Source of the DNA: Massospora cicadina
Taxonomy: Eukaryota > Entomophthoromycota > Entomophthoromycetes > Entomophthorales > Entomophthoraceae
Length of the DNA: 64,000 nt
Direction: 5' to 3'
Assembly: GCA_022478985.1 (NCBI GenBank)
Contig: JAKSZP010004227.1
Coordinates: forward strand, 1 to 64,000
Position numbers and translations under genes: made by a program. Positions 1 through 10,439 of this stretch are shown piece by piece. The notes under the pieces are model-generated. The model did not search any database and was not told the origin of the DNA. It was given only the letters and a program-made list of their open reading frames with translations. Position 1 is the first letter of the stretch; every line of letters starts with the position of its first letter.

Positions 1-350
1 TCAAATTGTATATGCGGTCTTCCATAGGCATCAATAATTTAAGGGTCGGCATTATGGATAACCCATACAAGTTATGATGAGCCATGCCTGCCTAATGAAT
101 GATAGTAATGTCATAGATTTAAAGCTGAAGAGATCATCTGGTCAAAGATCATTAGGATATTTCATCTATTGAAGCCACCTTAAGGAAGAATGATCAGTGA
201 CAAGATTGAAATAGTTAGTATTTAAGTATGGTTGGAGTTCTTGACAGTTGTGGTACAGGTAAACATTTATCACTCAACGACGCTGTAGTTCAATTCAATT
301 TATCAGGGGCCTTTCTTAGATAGCCATGGGTCAATCTACTTGTTGATCAT
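1..350 (-). pseudogene. Element G: RNase H remnant (3' part of G)
   Basis: Read on the minus strand, this stretch holds a decayed Ty3/gypsy RNase H. The clearest piece is VTDHSSLRWLQ at about 169-203, which matches the VTDHxSLxWL block seen in the other elements. The earlier half of the same domain (TASDMALRAILAQ, expected TDAS..VGAILAQ) lies at 6481-6550. The domain is therefore split by element A. Stops are frequent and no product is expected. The integrase and 3' LTR of G would lie to the left of the window. Confidence 0.7.
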
Positions 351-881
351 TGTTAACTTTTGGCGGATATGACTTGTATTTCTGAACGAGTTTCACCCTG
401 TTTAACCACTGAGCAACGGCCAAACGATATGGAGATTGTTGGTCCTTCCAAATAAACGTAATAAACTTATATAAAATATGAGGTAATTGTCACAGCGACG
501 CTGCTTTATTTAATATGATATAACCAGCAGACCCTCTCTGATTTTACTCTCTTTTTACTCAAACTCCCTTCTTCTTTCTTCCTGTCTTTTATTCTTCTAA
601 AAAACCTCCTTGACTTCTCTCTCCCACTCAACTTTTAAACCTCAGTATTCTTCAACGGATTTGACACATTTCGCTTAGTCAATCTCTATTTGCTATTTAT
701 GTAGAATTTGTTCAATCATCAAGGCTTCAACAGAATTTCCTTAATTACTGAACCTTAGTTGATTTGGTTGATTCACCTCTCATTGCTCTAACCTATCACT
801 CGCCCTCATAGTTCACTTCACATCTAAATTATGATCCACCGGAACACTAGCTTATCATCCAGTCATATTAAAATCTTGACA
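351..881 (-). repeat. Element A 3' LTR
   Basis: This 531-bp repeat matches 5949-6480 over its whole length with scattered substitutions. In element orientation it opens TGTCAAG and closes TTAACA. A purine-rich tract (AAGGGGGGCAA on the minus strand, at about 882-895) sits just inside it, as expected for the polypurine tract that primes plus-strand synthesis. Confidence 0.85.
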
Positions 882-1290
882 TTGCCCCCCTTGACTGGAC
901 GATATGCGCCTATTGCTTATAGGGCTGAAGGAACTTCGCATGTACTTGGTTGATTATATGATCACCTGCGGGTTCCCTTAATGGCGTAGGTGTCAGCCCC
1001 AGTCTTCTCATTGATCTCAAATGGACTGCTCCATATACTGGTAAGCTTGTTCCTTCTTCTGAACCCATGTTGGTTATGAAACAGGACCAATTACCCTACC
1101 ACAAACTGTGAAAGACTGCTGCATCTATCTTGGTCAGCTGCATGATCCCAAATCTTCTTGCCAAGGCTAGTGGACTATGCCTCAGTTTGGAGTTTAATCA
1201 GCGTGTCTGTTAAGGTAGACAAATAGCGATGGGCTTGACTCCACCGGTATCCAACATACAGGAGTAAAGCAATGCAGGCAGCGCTGGATG
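882..1290 (-). pseudogene. Element A: integrase C-terminal (GPY/F-like) tail and 3' leader
   Basis: On the minus strand the integrase reading continues past a stop. Further down it gives INQVHAKFLQPYKQ, the usual end of the integrase C-terminal domain in these elements. Frameshifts separate it from the catalytic core. The last bases before the LTR form the polypurine tract. Confidence 0.55.
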
Positions 1291-2118
1291 TCATCCATAG
1301 AGCAGTTGGAATGGACTATTACCAGTTGCTGAGTGGTAGCTGATATTGTACACAAAGACATCAGTGGATAAAAGGGTGCTCCAGTATGATGGACGCTCAT
1401 TTACAAGCTTGCACAGAATATTTGCCAAGGTACCATTGACCCATTCCACCATACCGTTTGATTCAGGGTGGTAGGGGGTAGTTAAGACCCCGCGGATTGC
1501 CATGAGCTCGTTCAACTTGGCCAATATATGTGATGTGAAATTGGTCCTTTTGTCCGTTAGAATAAATTGTGGACAACCATGGCACTGTATGACACACTTC
1601 AAGATGAACTTGGCGATAGTGACAACCCCCAAATCCTTGATAGCCCTTGCTTCCACCCATCTTGTCAAATGTTCCATGGCTACTATTATATATTTGGAGC
1701 GGTTCATGTCAGTTGGCAGAGGGCCCACCACGTCTAACAAAACAGTATGCCATGCGAACCTAGGCTTGACTAGTTGGTAAATGGTCTTCCAGTGGAATGG
1801 TTTCTCCACTTGGCACTGATGGCAACAACCAACTGTCTCAAGCACATCGTAGTGCATACTCTCCCAATAGTAGCGGGGTTGTAAGAACTCCAGAATCTTT
1901 CTCAACCCTCCGTGACCTACCGCTCTATGAGCATCCATAATTATTGCAGGCCTGGCAGAGGGTTTTAGGAAAATCAGAATCAATTCCCCAATCCGCTTAT
2001 ATAACTCTCCGTTGAGCAAGAAGGTATCCTTCCTAAGCCCATCTGGCACTTTGATCACAGGCAGCGGCTCATCATGATTTTTTCCCACTATCATCTTTTC
2101 ATACATTATGTCCGCCAC
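1291..2118 (-). pseudogene. Element A: integrase, long open segment (275 aa)
   Basis: This is one of the two longest open reading segments in the window. It starts downstream of the RNase H domain and holds a zinc-binding HH-CC module (AHRAVGHGG, then CCHQC). The DDE catalytic core follows: first Asp in LLDVVGPLP, second in LTDKRTNFTS, and Glu in HPESNGMVEWVNG. The usual TDNG around the second Asp has become TDKR. It ends at a stop after FQLLYG, before the GPY/F tail, so the protein is truncated. Integrase would insert the cDNA into the genome, but the rest of the polyprotein is broken and this is not a functional gene. Confidence 0.8.
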
Positions 2119-2620
2119 ATCCGCTGTAATGGTTACAATGGGTAATCAGGAACGACAGTCCACATTATGATGCTTCGCCCCTGGCCAATGCATGTTCTCA
2201 AAATCATATGCTTGGAGCTTTAAAGCTCATCATGCGAGCCGCCCTTCAGGTTCCCGCAGATTCTGTAGCCAGCGCAAGGAGGCATGATCCATTACCACTT
2301 TGAATTTCACCCTGTGGAGGTAGACCCAGAATTGTTTATATGCATAACTTACTGCTAAACACTCCCGCTCAGTCACAGTGTAATTCCGTTCAGGGACAGA
2401 TAAACTGCAGCTACAATATGCAATGGGTGCTCCACACCATCATCATCTTTTTGGGATAACACAGCCCCTACAGCAGAAAGCGAAGCATTTATTTGCACAG
2501 TAACCATTTTTTATAAATTGGGGTATTGCAAAACAGGCCTGCTAGCCAACGCAAATCACAATACCTCAAAAGCAGTTTGACATTGATCTATCCAATTGAA
2601 GGTACCGTTTTTCTTAAGTA
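2119..2620 (-). pseudogene. Element A: RNase H domain, degenerate
   Basis: The minus strand gives QINASLSAVGAVLSQKDDDG and HPL, matching the start of a Ty3/gypsy RNase H. The first catalytic Asp (normally TDAS) has become Asn. Downstream frames contain fragments of the NYTVTERECLAV-type block at about 2340-2400. RNase H would remove the RNA template during reverse transcription. Several stops and frameshifts make it inactive. Confidence 0.65.
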
Positions 2621-3600
2621 GGTCAAAGAGTTGAGCCCCAATACAGCTGAAGTTGGGAATGAACCGCTGGTATTAACCGAACATCCCTAAGAACAACTGG
2701 ATACCCTGCTTATTGCTTAGCTGAGTCATCTTGCGGATGGCTTCCACCTTGGTCAGCTGAGGATGAAGCTCTTTGGAGTCTAACACAAAGCCAAGGTATT
2801 TCAACTATTCCTTGAAAAAGTGGCACTTTCAGGGCTTAATTTGGATATTAGCGTCATCAAGGCGGCGGAACACTTGATCCAGGTGTCCAAGATGCTCCGT
2901 GAATGTCCATAAAAACACATTGATATTGTCAAGGTAGACAAGAACGCAAGACAGCTTTATGTCACCCAAAATAGTTTCCATAGCCCGCTGGAACGTAGTG
3001 GGGGCATTGCACAAACCATGTGGCATAAGTGTAGGCTGTAAAAATCCTTTTGAGGTGATTATAGCGCACTTTTTTGTTCCACCGCTGGCAACTCAATCTG
3101 CCAGTACCGTGATATCAAGTCCCTAGCAGAGAAATACTTGTCCCCACCTAACCGATCTAAAGCATCAATGATTTGTAGAAGCGGATATTAATCTTTTTTC
3201 ATAATGCAGTTAAGCTTCTGCTAATCAATTGCTACTCGATTGGAGCCTTCTTTCTTTTTGACGATTAGCACCAAGGATGCCCAGGGACTCTTTGACGGCT
3301 CCAACATTTCCTGTTCCACCAATGTATCTATTTCTGCAGATACATTTTCTTCCGCTGCCTTCAAGTGATTGATAGGTCATGACCTGATAGGGAGTGGTCT
3401 CCTGTGTCCACTCGATGCAAACCCTGCAAGCACAACCCAAGTCATGATTGTCTGTTGGAAAATTGCTGTGATACTTCTCGAACAGATCCATCACCCTGTC
3501 CTTCTGATCTTCTGATAGACCAGTTAGCACATCCTGTGAATCACAGTCACTAAGCCAAAGGTGGTTTTTAAAGGCAAGCTGAGATCTTCTCAAGAACTAA
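2621..3600 (-). pseudogene. Element A: reverse transcriptase, degenerate
   Basis: Segments in several frames give the RT N-terminus (DLFEKYHSNF, NHDLGCA at about 3430-3500) and the fingers/palm block MPHGLCNAPTTFQRAME (about 2965-3026). Then comes the catalytic loop VLVYLDNINVF (about 2915-2950), followed by KYLGFVLDSK. The active-site pair normally YLDD is YLDN here, a change of the second catalytic Asp to Asn. Stops interrupt the region between the N-terminus and the palm. Confidence 0.75.
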
Positions 3601-3880
3601 AGTCATTTATCTGATGGACCTCATCAAAAGGGATCAGGTGCAGGTAAGACACCACTTGGTGCCGCTGAACATTTATCACCTCCTTCTGAAGATTCGCTAC
3701 CAACACCTTCACTTCCCCCTACCCTGGTAACAGTAACCCAGGAGCCACATGAGGGTTGATCCGTGATTGTTGATATGGCCCCACAATCTCTCCATACAGA
3801 CCTCATGATTTATCAATTTCAAGCTCTGTCCCAATTATGACCTGATGCCCAGAAGGGATAATCAAAGCATTTGCGGCTCA
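3600..3880 (-). pseudogene. Element A: dUTPase-like module between protease and RT
   Basis: The minus strand reads IIPSGHQVIIGTELEI, then GLYGEIVGPYQQSRINPHV, then APGLLLPG. After a stop comes GEVKVLVANL, and then HQVVSYLHLIPFDEVHQI. The order and spacing match trimeric dUTPases: the PxGxxxxxxTGLxIxI strand, the motif-2 position (usually PRSG), motif 3 (GxIDxxYxGE-x-VLL-N) and motif 4 (GxRxAQLxxxP). The motif 2 Arg-Ser pair and the motif 3 Asp are not conserved, and motifs 1 and 5 are not seen. Fold homology is therefore better supported than activity. Related modules occur in B, C, D, F, G and H. Confidence 0.6.
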
Positions 3881-3919
3881 TAGCAGAATTCCTTTGTACT
3901 TGCAAATCTGGTTTGGAAG

Positions 3920-4360
3920 CTTTCAGGTCCTCCGCTTCATATGCTAATATCTTACAGAAATCACATCATCGCTATAAGCGAGATTAATTTGACCAGAGTG
4001 GATTGGGTCATCTGGGACTCCGCTGGAAGTAAAACAGATGGGGATCCATTGTCTCAGGATACTGATGGTTTCATCCGCCATATTAGCCACAGCCTTAAAA
4101 TGACGCATAAATGTGGCGCCTAGCAACATGTAATAATGGTCATTAGGCAACACCACTGCTGGAGCGGATACACCGGATGAACCAAACCTCAAAGGCGATT
4201 TACTAATGCACCTTCTGACACAGTACTCTGTGCCCCCGCAGTCCCATACACTACTCAGTGGTCTAAATATGGCTTCAGCGGAAGCTTAGCCACAAGCTTG
4301 GTGGATATTATATTGACAGGAGCGCCTGTATTAATGATCGCCCAAAATTTTGGTATTCTA
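3920..4360 (-). pseudogene. Element A: aspartic protease (retropepsin), degenerate
   Basis: The minus strand gives AIINTGAPVNIISTKLVAK at about 4281-4340, then VYGTAGAQSTVSEGA. The end of the domain (NDHYYMLLGATFMRHF) lies at about 4090-4150. These are the active-site and flap segments of a retroviral-type aspartic protease, which would cut the Gag-Pol polyprotein. The catalytic D-T-G has become N-T-G. Confidence 0.7.
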
Positions 4361-4789
4361 TACAAATATGTCACAATATGTACATTCTGAATAAGAAGAA
4401 CCCTTGGTGCTTGTTACATAAACATCCAAGGGCGATTGATTAACCAGAAAAGTGAGCATACAGGCCCTGACATGAGGATACTCCTGGACAAAATTTTCTA
4501 CTAGAATCGCCACCTCCACCCCCTCCAGAGCTGCAACATATGTGGAGGGTTCACCATTGACTGTACCATTACTCTCAAGGATTTACCAGGCGTACGGCTT
4601 ATGCACATCTCAGTGGAATCCCTTGTCTGCATTATTGGGGTCTCTCCATCAGCTTGAGACCAAAAGGTGGTAAGGGATCTGTTGATATAGTTAATCCTCA
4701 GAGTGTGCCCCAGGGCCAACACAAAGTGACTCATGGAAAGCATAAGGACAATTAAATTTGAATCAGTGGAAGCAGAGCGTCCCATCTCT

Positions 4790-5900
4790 ACTCCACTCGC
4801 CCTTTTCCCTGTTCATTTGGGACAATGGATACTGCATGGACCTTTGGTTGGCCTGACAACTAACCGCATAATGCCTATTTGGCAACACGAGAAATAAGCA
4901 TTTGGGACTAGCACTTATCTCTGAATCACCACAGAAGGTCTAGATCTACTATTAAACCACAGGTTAATATGGGCCCGAGGATAAGCAGATTGATCATAAA
5001 AGGGATGGAAAGGACACTACCATGAGTTAAGTGACCGAGGAGTAACTCATGGATTGCCCTCATATTGTTAGGATCCTTTGTTTAGCTGAATTTTAGTGTT
5101 TCATGCAGGATATTTCCACTCCACGTTGGGAGCACTAAAGGTGATGGATAGACAGCGTAAATGACAGATGATTATGAGTAACTTCGCATCCTCCTGAAGA
5201 GTGTACGCCATAGCAATATGTAATTCGCGATAGGGCTTGATAGCCGCTGTCATTGCTATGCCCACCTCCTCATTAGATAAGAAATTTGCAACCAACACAT
5301 GAGCCTCATTAGTGAACCGCTCTGAAAACTTTAAGGACTCATCTTTTTGAAAAGATATTGTTTAAAAATCCACCTTGTGCTGAGCCATTTTCGCTTTGCC
5401 CCCAAACAGGCGGATTACAGTCTCCTTCATCTCTTGGTAAGCTACAGTATTATTTCTAAGATAACATGTAACTTGATCAGCGCTTGAAACATCCAACGCA
5501 GATAACAACAGTTGAGCTTTTTGCCAATCAGAAGCCCCTTCTATGGCAAACTCAAACTGCTTGAAAACCCATGTATGTTACCATCACGGTTAAATGGAGG
5601 CAGCCTGTCACTGCAGATTTCCTTCTCCTTAACAAACTTATTTAATTTTTACAGTGCAAAGTCTAGCCAATCCATCGTGTTGCTCAAGAAGTTAGCAAGC
5701 TGGTTGGTATGGTCACCTACCAAGTGCAGTTGGCGGAAGGCATGGTTGAGCTGCTCAGTAATATGTTTATTCATCTAGAAAAGCACTTTTTGCGCCTGGA
5801 GTAAGGTATCCAAATCAAGCTTCAGTTCCCCATATTGAGAAAATTTGTTAAACGGGGTAGTACCCCATCAAAGTGAGCTGTTTGCGCCATAGGTGCAATG
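4790..5900 (-). pseudogene. Element A: gag
   Basis: Minus-strand segments give a Ty3/gypsy capsid region closely resembling element B's: RDGNIHGF, ADQVTCYLRNN, AYQEMKETVIRLFGG, then FTNEAHVLVANFLSNEEVGIAM (about 5240-5340). A relic of a CCHC zinc knuckle (GHYAVSC-like, here RHYAVSC) sits near 4850. The capsid would package element RNA. Frames shift several times and start and end are uncertain. Confidence 0.6.
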
Positions 5901-5929
5901 ATTAAGGTGTTAATAGCTGATCAATGGGC

Positions 5930-5947
5930 CCCCTGTAGTAAGCACCA
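5930..5947 (-). other. Element A: tRNA primer-binding site
   Basis: On the minus strand TGGTGCTTACTACAGGGG begins one base inside the 5' LTR. It differs at one position from the primer site of B, D and H. It is complementary to a tRNA 3' end closing in CCA. Confidence 0.8.
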
Positions 5948-5948
5948 T

Positions 5949-6480
5949 TGTTAAATTTTGGCGGATATGACTTGTTTTTGTTGAACGAGTTGCACCAGGT
6001 TTAGCCCACTGAGCAACGGCCAAACGATAAGGAGATTGTTGCTCCTTCCAAATAAACGTAATAAACTTATATAAAATGTGAGGCAATCTCCCCAGCTACG
6101 CTACTTTATTTAATATGATATAACCAGCAGACCCTCTCTGATTTTACTCTATAGTTACTCATACTCCCTTCTTCTTTCTTCCTCTCTTTTATTCTTATAA
6201 AAACCTCCTCGGTTTCTCTCTCCCAATCAACCTTTAACCCTCAGTATTCTTCAATGGATTTGACACATTTCGCTTAGTCAATCTCTATTTGCTATCAATA
6301 TAGAGTTCGTTCAATCATCAAGGCTTCAACAGAATTTTCTAAATTACCAAACCCTAGTTGATTCGATCAATTCATCTTGCATTGCTCTAACCTATTACTC
6401 GCCCTCAAAGCTCACTTTGCATTTAAATTACAATCTGCTGGAACACTAGCTTATCATCCAGTCATATTGAAATCTTGACA
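5949..6480 (-). repeat. Element A 5' LTR
   Basis: This 532-bp repeat is the partner of 351-881. In element orientation it is the upstream copy, since it abuts the primer-binding site. It would carry the promoter. Its first 20 bases in element orientation (TGTCAAGATTTCAATATGAC) resemble the start of the B LTRs. Confidence 0.85.
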
Positions 6481-7600
6481 TTCACCTTATTGGGCCAGAA
6501 TTGCCCTTAAGGCCATGTCACTGGCAGTGATAAATAACACAAATGGTTGGTCAAAGTACATATTGATCAAAAAAGGCTGAGAGATTATTGCGATCTTAAG
6601 TAGAATTAAGGCTTGGTCCTGTTACAGGTTTCATTTGAAGGGAACGTTCTTGTGTAGCAAATACAACAAAGGTTTAGCCAGGTCAGAAAATCATGGTATA
6701 AATTCCAAGTAGTATATTATGATACCTATGAACACTTGTATGTCGCTAATGTTTTGGTGCAGCGTCATTTTCTCTATTGTGACAATCTTGTCTGATAACT
6801 ACTGAATTCCTCAATTAATGGCCTTATGCCCTAATTTTTGAATTTCTGGTTGATAGAGAGATTTGGCGGGGTTTAAGCTTCAAGGACGCCTCTTGGAGGC
6901 AATCAAAAACTTGGTGGAGGTGCTCTAGGTAGCCACTGAAGGACTTGGATAAACAGTAATAATGTTGAGTTATACTAGGATGGAAATCTTCTAATTACCT
7001 AGGAGCCCATCCATAGCTCGCTGGAAAGTGGAAAGAGAATTAAATAGACCTTGCAGTTTGAGGGGTAGTTTAAAACTTCCCTTTGTTTGCAATAAGGGAA
7101 CATTTAATTTGATCCTTAGAAGCTAGCTCAACATGCCAGTACCTCCAGCGAGATCCATTGCATAGAAATACTGGGCCCCAGCTAGGAGCCAAGGGGTGTC
7201 ATCAATTTGAAGAAGGGGATAACTATCCTTTTGTGTCAATGCGCTGATCTTATGATAATCCATGTTGACATGATAGCTCCCATCTTTTTTCAATCTGAAG
7301 TGGAGATGCTCAGGGACTTTGCGAGGGTATCACCAACCCTAAAGTGACCAGCTCATTGAGTTCAGTGGTGACCTTGTCTCTTCTACCTTGATCTTCCAGT
7401 AGGGGTGCAAGTGTATAGGTGAAGCATCTCCCGTCACTACATTTTGAACAACTCCATTTATTTTACAAAAGTTATACGTGGACGTGGAGAATAAGTCAGA
7501 ATTCATTCAAAAGCTCTTCAACCTTCCTCTTTTGTTCTAGGGTAAGGTCTTCCCATATGGAGGTGTTGACTTGAGCTACATTGCGAGGCTCTTCTAAATC
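6481..7600 (-). pseudogene. Element G: reverse transcriptase and start of RNase H
   Basis: Minus-strand fragments give DGSYHVNMDYHKISALTQK and YFYAMDLAGG (about 7165-7290). Next comes the palm block LQGLFNSLSTFQRAMDG (about 7010-7065), then a decayed palm and thumb. The RNase H start TASDMALRAILAQ lies at 6481-6550. The YxDD loop is not recognisable in any one frame. RNase H continues at 1-350 beyond element A. Confidence 0.65.
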
Positions 7601-7960
7601 AAAGGAGTGGAGAATCTTGAACCCATGGATACAGCTGATATTTTAAAATGGTACTGAGTTTAGATAGGCGATAGAGTACTTGGACCAATGGTACAGGCCT
7701 TTTGGAGTCAGGCTAGACAGCAATAGAGAGATGGATCCAGTGTATGTGGGGTTGAGGATAAATAGGCAGTTTATACTTTTTTCACTAACAGTTTTTCAGC
7801 AACACGGATTTTCAAAAGTCTCTTAGGTGGTATATTCACATGAAATTGGGTGTCTACTATAATCTGTGACCCTGAAGGGATTACCTTGGGCTCTGATGGA
7901 TATACAGTCATCCCTTCAGCTCTATTCACTATGAGTGGGGTTACTTTCTCAAGCAATCCT
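7600..7960 (-). pseudogene. Element G: dUTPase-like module
   Basis: The minus strand reads KVIPSGSQIIVDTQFHVNIP (about 7830-7885). In a shifted frame it then reads FILNPTYTGSISLLLSSLTP (about 7705-7765), followed by YSIAYLNSVPF. NPTYTG followed by a hydrophobic strand matches dUTPase motif 3 (IDPxYxG). The first segment matches the strand before motif 2. It sits between protease and RT as in the other elements. Confidence 0.55.
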
Positions 7961-7989
7961 CAGATTTTGTAGTTGAGCTGATCAATCCA

Positions 7990-8430
7990 GTTTTTAGTCT
8001 CCAAAAATCAGGTCCAAGCCTTTATGTACTATTTGCCATCCTTGGCTGTCTCAAATACCAAGGGAATGTGGGAATCAAGCAAGAATATTTCCTTCCAAAT
8101 AACGGATGATGGCATTGTATCCTTGGAGGAATTGGGTGCCCAGCAGTAACTCATAGCTAAGGTTATACAAAGCTATAGCCAAGACATTTAACATTATCTC
8201 AAACTGGAGGGTGAGCATGGAATATACTCCTTTAGATTGGGTGCAATATGGCCAGTGGTGCCATACTAAATATAATGGGGAAGATCAGGAACGATTTTAA
8301 TTTGTTTCTTAGTATGGCTGAGATCACATTAATTGAGAAATATTTATCCATTATGATAAGTACATGAATTTTATAAACCACAAATGTGCACTAGTGACCA
8401 GACTATAAATTGATGTGGTAGGGTGAGAAT
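7990..8430 (-). pseudogene. Element G: aspartic protease remnant
   Basis: The minus strand gives KIVPDLPHYI, then YGTTGHIAPNLKEY, and finally NLSYELLLGTQFLQGYNAII (about 8090-8160). These match the flap and C-terminal segments of the proteases in C, D and F. The active-site D-S/T-G is not recognisable. Stops and frameshifts are present. Confidence 0.5.
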
Positions 8431-9460
8431 CATTGTTGACTAGTCATAAGAATAAGCAGAATCAGGAAGTTATTGTTTTTATTGTTTAACCCATGGTTCC
8501 AATGTTCTCCAATAATGACCTCTGTAGGGATTTCAGTCTTAAATAAAGGCATAATGGTGAGAGATTCAGCATGAGGAGCTTCTATCTTTATGATGACCTC
8601 TCTTTTTGACAGTTCTCATTCCAATTCTTACAACTGACTTCTATAGCAATCCTCCTTGGAGTGTTGGTGCCCTTGAAGTAGGAACAGGTGGACACAGCTT
8701 CCTACTTGGACTTCAGCGCATCACTCTAGGCTTAGGAGGGGCTCAAAATGTGGAGGGGTTCTTGCTCAAAGTGGCTATAGGGATCTTATTGAGTTTCTAT
8801 CTAATGTCACAGTCTCTAGTTAAAGCTTGCTTAAGGTCTTATCAAATGGAGCTGGAAGTCATGTCAAGATTAAAGTGTAGAAAGGATATGGCAAAAGTAT
8901 CAACTATCGAGATTCTACTAGTAGTAACTAGTGGTTGTGCTAACATAAAGGCAATAGTAAACCCAGAAGTTATTTCTTCCTTGGTGAGGCAAATGTCCAT
9001 GAAGTCTTGTTTTTGACTTAAGAGAGTCTGATAGGATAAAATTACTGTACAAGAGCGGCCTTGACCTAAGCCCAGGTCTGGATTCATAAAGGTGGGGGGT
9101 CATAATTTCAAGAGCTTCCCCACACAGGTGGGAATGGATATGCATGACCTTTTGGCAATTGATGGCCTCTTCCATAGCACTCTTGAAGGTATTTAAAAAC
9201 AGCGCTTTACTTTCTTGGCCTGAAAACAAATCATAAAATATAGCTAGGCTTGAAAGTTGATCTGAAAAGTGTGGAGAGCGCATGGATGCCAGCTTTAACA
9301 ATCTGGATAGGCTCAGTTGAAACTGATTTGGCATATGCTTGGGGAGCCTGCTGGCCTTTTTCTTTAAATCTTCTTCAAGTCTTCCTGAAATTCATCCCAG
9401 CGTTGATTAAGAGTGTTAGCATCATCCTTACGATTAGTTTGTGAGCTCATGTTTAATTGT
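8430..9460 (-). pseudogene. Element G: gag, capsid part
   Basis: A minus-strand open segment (8918-9334) gives HFSDQLSSLAIFYDLFSG and FKSAMEEAINCQKVMHIHSH. It resembles retrotransposon capsid, with acidic and hydrophobic blocks but no clear knuckle. An ATG at 9450 opens a short reading MSSQTNRKDDANTLNQRW. Its TLNQRW resembles the TLDQRW peptide of unit X. Assignment to gag rests mainly on position. Confidence 0.45.
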
Positions 9461-10439
9461 TTAGATTCTCACAAACTGACATAAGTATAAATTTTTGTTT
9501 TTCTGTTTCACCATATCAAAACTTTTTGGTAAATTTATTAACTACCATACATTTTCCAATTTTAAAGTCAAGCGCAGACCATCTAGTACTAAAAAAAAAG
9601 TCAAGCGCAGCTAGGGTGACAGCAGGGTTGAATGGGCTCCAATTGGGTTGAACTCCACATCCTCAAGTGGTGCTTTCGATCTGTTTCTGAAGTTCCTCAT
9701 ATTTTTTTGAGCATCTCACCATGCATGGAGTCATCAAACCTTTCAGCTTGGGGAACTGATGACACAGGGGCCCTGGGGCCCTCTTAAGCCTAGTCATCCT
9801 TCAGCCCCCTCAGGACCTCTTGGACATTTGGGGCCTTGAGGGCCTTTGGACTCTATGGCCCATCCGTGATGGTGTCACCTCAGCAATAAAATAAACTAGC
9901 AGGGCGCTAAGTGACTCATTTGTTGCAACAAGATGGATTCCATTGTTTGATTTTAGGCGTCATCTATAAAATGGCATTGTGGATGTACTCATGTACCTTG
10001 GAGACCACATCTTGTAGTTGCTGAATAAGGAGATTATCCATATATCCAGAGATTGCAGAGTTCAACTGGGGATTTGGCTTCAGTTCTTATTATGAGACAA
10101 AAATTGTCCTAAATACATTCCTGATCGTCACAAACATAAGAGGATGCAGTTTTGTAAATTCACTAAGCTGAAGTTAAGACTCAGTTTTGATATTAGCGGG
10201 TGTGATATTTCTTGATAATGTAGCTACCATTTCGAGGAGATGATGGAGGTTTGATGTATAAATTACCATAATAGGGTCCTGCTCCACCGACCAACTTATT
10301 GCAAGCTTATGCAGCTGAGCTGAAAAGTCTTTACATGTAGGAAACATCTGAATCTTAAATACTCTAGACTGGGTCAGAGGAATAAATCCCATCTAGAATC
10401 TGCTTTATGGTTTCATCTAGGTTTTCAGTTTGGAGATAG
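9461..10439 (-). pseudogene. Element G: gag, N-terminal part or leader
   Basis: The minus strand has a short open segment (10174-10392; includes FKIQMFPTCKDFSAQLHKLA). The rest is heavily decayed. It joins, across element F, to 19924-20125 on the same strand. The stretch holds a 19-bp micro-insertion at 9578-9596, described separately. I recognise no domain here. Confidence 0.4.
9578..9596 (+). repeat. Micro-insertion 1 (19 bp) with 14-bp target duplication
   Basis: ACCATCTAGTACTAAAAAA is flanked by the direct repeat AAAGTCAAGCGCAG at 9564-9577 and 9597-9610. A second copy with the same start and tail lies at 18940-18959. The A-run merges into the duplication, so the exact edge is uncertain by a few bases. 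Confidence 0.75.

Larger units (their letters stand above)
351..6480 (-). mobile_element. Element A: near-complete Ty3/gypsy retrotransposon (6130 bp)
   Basis: Two related terminal repeats (351-881 and 5949-6480) flank, on the minus strand, a primer site, gag, protease, dUTPase-like module, RT, RNase H and integrase in that order. The LTRs begin TGTCAAG and end TTAACA in element orientation. The flanking 5-mers (atcat and ttcac) share only their middle bases, so the target duplication has decayed or the boundary is off by a base. LTRs, gag and the pre-LTR motif resemble element B, so A and B belong to one family. It is inserted in the RNase H of G. Confidence 0.85.
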
